Shown: one piece after another, positions 61,058-64,000 of the stretch
Layout: every line of letters starts with the position of its first letter
Numbering within the stretch: position 1 is the stretch's first letter
DNA from: Aurantiochytrium sp. KH105
Taxonomy: Eukaryota > Sar > Bigyra > Thraustochytrida > Thraustochytriidae
Direction: 5' to 3'
NCBI GenBank assembly: GCA_003116975.1
Contig: BGKB01000066.1
Coordinates: forward strand, 1 to 64,000
DNA: 64,000 nucleotides
Notes under the pieces: model-generated
What the model saw: only the letters and a program-made list of their open reading frames with translations
The model's database searches: none
Told to the model about the DNA's origin: nothing
Program-made: the position numbers and the translations under genes

Positions 61058-64000
61058 TTACATGTCATTTTTGCCAGATCCTTGAGCGCCGTGGTCGAGT
61101 GCCTCGTGCTGCAAGTTAGCTGCAACGGCCATTTTCCGAAAAAGACCATGTGGCTTCTTCAGCAAGCTTGCCGGCGCGCCAATCTCCGAGACGCGGCCCT
61201 TATCCATGACGATGATTTTGTCCGAGGAAACGATCGTGTTCAAACGATGGGCAATCATAAGCTTGGTGCCTGGGAGGCTTCGCAATACCCGCTGCACAGC
61301 AGTGTCGCTCGCCTCGTCGAGGAAGCTCGTGGGCTCGTCGCAGACAATGATGGGGCGTGGCTGGAGAATGATCCGAGCAAAGGATAAGAGCTGACGCTGG
61401 CCCGCCGAGAGTGCAGAGGCATTATCGCCAATATCAATCTCCAAGAGCTCCTCCGCAATTTCTCGACTCTGGGCAATCCCGGACTGCAAGAGTGCATTGA
61501 TGAGATCACTCTGCTCGTATGCACCAAAGGGGTCCAGATTCTTGCGCACAGTGCCTGCGAGAAGCATTGGTTCTTGAGGGATGACGCTGAAAGCTTCACG
61601 CAATGTGACCAGGCCCAACGAGCCAATATCGCGGCCTCCGATAATGATTTTGCCTTCGGTCAATGGATACACGCGGAACAAGAGACCAATAATGGATGAC
61701 TTGCCCGCGCCCGATTTCCCGACAATCGCAACCCGCTCTTGGGACTCAATGTCAAAGCTAACGTGGCGCAGAGAAAAGGGCAGGCCCGGTCTGTACACGA
61801 GGCCAACATCAACAAAGTTGATCGAGGCAATATGAGGCCACGTGTCTGTGGTCTCGGACGGGCTCGAGGCGCCAGGCCCTTCTTCGAGATCTCCGATTCG
61901 CTTGTGCGAGGGTCTCACTCGCTCCTCTGTGAAAAGTCTTTCCTTCTCGAGTCGGACCAGCGTCATCGGATCGTCGGGAAGCCGCCACTCAGGCTCTTGT
62001 GGCACATCGTCACTTACGAACTCGAGCACTCGTTCCAAGGAGGCGAGAGAAACCTTGACAATGCTGTAGATGAAGGCAGCGTGCAAGCCAAAGTAACTTA
62101 CGAGCAGCGAATACGTCAGCGAAAGCGCTGCAGAGGAAGGGTCGAGGTCCTTGTCCAACACAATGACCACACCCACAGAGGTGCTGATGATGAAGCTGAT
62201 AAAGTACGCAAGAAGCATCGAGAAATTGACCAGCGAAAGAGAGATAAACGAGGGCCGGTTCCAGCCGTCGCAGGCAGCCCAAAACTTTTCCTGAAAGTAT
62301 AACATTGTCGCCTGCTCGTCGGCGCCACGGCCTGAACTAAAGGCGCGCAGAGAAAGTCGCCCCTGCACGCTCTCGTTCACAATCGTTTGCACAGGGCTCA
62401 TGGCCATGTTTGCGGATCGCTTCACTTCCCGATTTGTGCGATCCACCGCAACAACCTGAAAGCTGTAGAGGACTGCCGAAACAGCCACTGCTGCCAGCAC
62501 CGGAGGCACGAGCGCAACGACCACGACGATGAGCGCCAATGTGGTCATACTGAGCTGAAATAGGTTGTCTGAGAACCGGCTGAGCTGCTGGTCCACGATG
62601 CCAATATCTGTGCTGAAGCGACTCAGAATGCGCCCGCTCGGGGTTGCCTCGAACCAGGAGATTGGTGCATGCAGCACCTTCTCCATGCACTTGTCGTGCA
62701 GACCCTGCGATGCACGCACGCCAGCATAGGAGAAGATGCCGCTCGTGAGCATGAGGAACAGGAGAAAGGCCACGCAGGCAGCTCCGTAAACGAGCGCGAA
62801 GAATAGGTTCGACTTTGCATCCGCGTCGCCGCTCGTACGCAGGTACGAGGCAAGCCACAAGTCGCCCAAGGCCATTGACGCATAGGCACAAATACCACAA
62901 ATGCAGGCAAGTACGATATTCACGTAGCCCATCCCGCGCGCGTAAGCGCTGATCACGCGCCAAGAGATTGAGCCCGTCGTCCGCAGCTCCATTTTGACGA
63001 GATCGTCAGACACCTTGCTGTCGTCGTCGTCGTCATCCCCTCCTCCTCCTCCTCCTCCTCCTCCCTGACGGTCGCCTGGGACGGCGCTGCTTTGGCGCCT
63101 CGAGCCCGTGGACAAGATGGAAGGTTCTCGATCAACGAGGTCAAAGTCTTCTTCCGCCCCGGGGTGCGCCGCGGCGTTTGCAGTCTCGTCGCCCTCGGCC
63201 TTGTTTACATCACCTCCCTCGGCTTGTGCTGGTTCGTCGTCTAGGCTTTTCGAGAAGCGTTCCATTTCGCGCTGTATTTCTTCAACAAGTTCAGGCGTCA
63301 ATTGGCCCTGACGTTTGACGCGGCCATTCTTGCCAAGCCAGATAAAATGCGTAAAGGATCCAAGGAAGGCGTACTGATTGATCGAAGCAATCAGCGTCGC
63401 GCCTTCGTCCACACCCTCGAAAACGTGTTCAATGAGATGTCGACAAATGGGTGCATCCACCGCGGCCAGTACGTCGTCAAAAACGTACAGCTGCGGGGTG
63501 GCGTAAAGTGCACGTGCAACGGCGAGGCGCGCTTTTTGGCCCCCGGAGAGGGTGACGCCCCTCTCGCCAACAGCCGTATCCAGGCCATGCGGGAAGCGTT
63601 GCAGGTCATCCCACAGTGCGGAGCGGCGCAAGGCCGGTTCGAAAAAGGAGTCGTCGCGTGGATCGGGGAGACCAAAGAGAAGGTTTTCCCGAATTGTGCC
63701 GCTGATGACAAAGCTGGCTTGAGGCACAAAGGCCTTGCTGAGCGCGCCAAAATCATTCGAGGGGGCTGAAACGGATCCAGGAAGCGCGAGACCTTTGAGT
63801 TCTCCGAGCACGGCTGCAAGCAGCGAAGACTTGCCGCTGCCAACTTCGCCCAGCACAGCGCATCGGGAACCGCGAGGAAGCTCGACATCAAGGTCCTGAA
63901 GCATGAAGGCCGTAAAAGAAGACGTAAAGGATGACGTTTCTTCGGGGCCCGGCATTGTGGTCTCGACAGCAGCTGTCGCCCGTGTTGGAGAAGCTGAAGC
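61058..64000 (-). CDS. ABCC (MRP)-type ABC transporter, N-terminal part beyond window
   Basis: The frame is open to the window edge; the ATG at 63955 is internal, since 15 more codons without a stop precede it. The visible 980 residues comprise NBD1, TMD2 and NBD2, so TMD1 lies outside. NBD1 has Walker A GEVGSGKSS, signature LSGGQKARLAVARAL and Walker B VFDDVLAAVD, with the non-catalytic Asp usual in ABCC. NBD2 has GKSGAGKSS, LSAGQRQLL, VCDEPTSFLD with catalytic Glu, and an IAHRL histidine loop. About six membrane segments lie between them. ABCC proteins export organic anions and glutathione conjugates using ATP. The NBD1 H-loop position reads ASINQ, lacking the histidine. A Gly/Asp-rich linker contains a GGA-type repeat. 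Confidence 0.93.
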   Translation of the reverse strand, partial: ASASPTRATAAVETTMPGPEETSSFTSSFTAFMLQDLDVELPRGSRCAVLGEVGSGKSSLLAAVLGELKGLALPGSVSAPSNDFGALSKAFVPQASFVISGTIRENLLFGLPDPRDDSFFEPALRRSALWDDLQRFPHGLDTAVGERGVTLSGGQKARLAVARALYATPQLYVFDDVLAAVDAPICRHLIEHVFEGVDEGATLIASINQYAFLGSFTHFIWLGKNGRVKRQGQLTPELVEEIQREMERFSKSLDDEPAQAEGGDVNKAEGDETANAAAHPGAEEDFDLVDREPSILSTGSRRQSSAVPGDRQGGGGGGGGGDDDDDDSKVSDDLVKMELRTTGSISWRVISAYARGMGYVNIVLACICGICAYASMALGDLWLASYLRTSGDADAKSNLFFALVYGAACVAFLLFLMLTSGIFSYAGVRASQGLHDKCMEKVLHAPISWFEATPSGRILSRFSTDIGIVDQQLSRFSDNLFQLSMTTLALIVVVVALVPPVLAAVAVSAVLYSFQVVAVDRTNREVKRSANMAMSPVQTIVNESVQGRLSLRAFSSGRGADEQATMLYFQEKFWAACDGWNRPSFISLSLVNFSMLLAYFISFIISTSVGVVIVLDKDLDPSSAALSLTYSLLVSYFGLHAAFIYSIVKVSLASLERVLEFVSDDVPQEPEWRLPDDPMTLVRLEKERLFTEERVRPSHKRIGDLEEGPGASSPSETTDTWPHIASINFVDVGLVYRPGLPFSLRHVSFDIESQERVAIVGKSGAGKSSIIGLLFRVYPLTEGKIIIGGRDIGSLGLVTLREAFSVIPQEPMLLAGTVRKNLDPFGAYEQSDLINALLQSGIAQSREIAEELLEIDIGDNASALSAGQRQLLSFARIILQPRPIIVCDEPTSFLDEASDTAVQRVLRSLPGTKLMIAHRLNTIVSSDKIIVMDKGRVSEIGAPASLLKKPHGLFRKMAVAANLQHEALDHGAQGSGKNDM

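Overview
The window looks like nuclear DNA of a ciliate- or flagellate-forming protist. My best guess is a stramenopile, perhaps a labyrinthulomycete/thraustochytrid, but the lineage is an inference. The grounds are: GC-rich monocistronic genes on both strands; mostly single-exon genes with a few short GT-AG introns (22 to 172 nt scale, donors GTACGT, GTAAGT or GTAGGT); long low-complexity tracts; and eukaryote-only families (G-alpha, CEP164-like, NAA40-like, POT1-like, RING-H2, HIR/SPFH, ABCC). There are no bacterial operons, tRNAs, rRNAs, CRISPR arrays or intact transposons that I can support. There is one 20-N assembly gap (39947-39966) and one ambiguous base (54569). Many long ORFs begin with GTG or TTG, so starts were re-chosen at in-frame ATGs.

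Layout. 1-12.3 kb: a CRAL-TRIO/Sec14-type protein, a secreted trypsin-like protease, a coiled-coil protein, an EF-hand 5'-nucleotidase-like phosphoesterase, a WD40 protein ending in a CaaX-like CLVL, and a POT1-like OB-fold protein. 12.3-14.8 kb is GC-rich and without a convincing gene. 14.8-18.3 kb: two unrecognised nuclear or charged proteins. 18.3-26.3 kb: a ciliary-looking neighbourhood with a giant CEP164-like coiled-coil protein whose WW domain is split by an intron, a tiny two-exon gene that is a near copy of just its WW-domain N-terminus, and a small candidate BART-domain (ARL2BP/CFAP36-like) protein. 27.9-33.7 kb: a membrane RING-H2 E3 ligase, a G-protein alpha subunit and a mARC-like MOSC protein. 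34.2-38.2 kb: a large two-exon protein that may be SPIDR-like. 40.8-44.4 kb: a Pro/Ala- and 145-residue-repeat protein with TP-x-R sites and a KEN box. 44.9-48.8 kb: a divergent pair, a coiled-coil protein with a dynein-adaptor-like CC1 box and an MFS transporter. 49.3-54.1 kb: an NAA40-like acetyltransferase fused to ankyrin repeats, and a leucine-rich-repeat protein. 55.1-59.2 kb: two tandem paralogues of an unrecognised polytopic membrane family, each with a conserved 53-nt last exon. 59.6-60.9 kb: a four-exon HIR/SPFH protein with a 22-nt microexon. 61.1-64.0 kb: the C-terminal two thirds of an ABCC transporter running off the window.

The genes do not form a single pathway. The most suggestive grouping is cilia and cytoskeleton (CEP164-like, WW microprotein, BART-like, dynein-adaptor-like) plus genome maintenance (POT1-like, SPIDR-like). 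The strongest candidate for something undescribed is the stand-alone CEP164-type WW microprotein at 24908-25349, next to its full-length parent.
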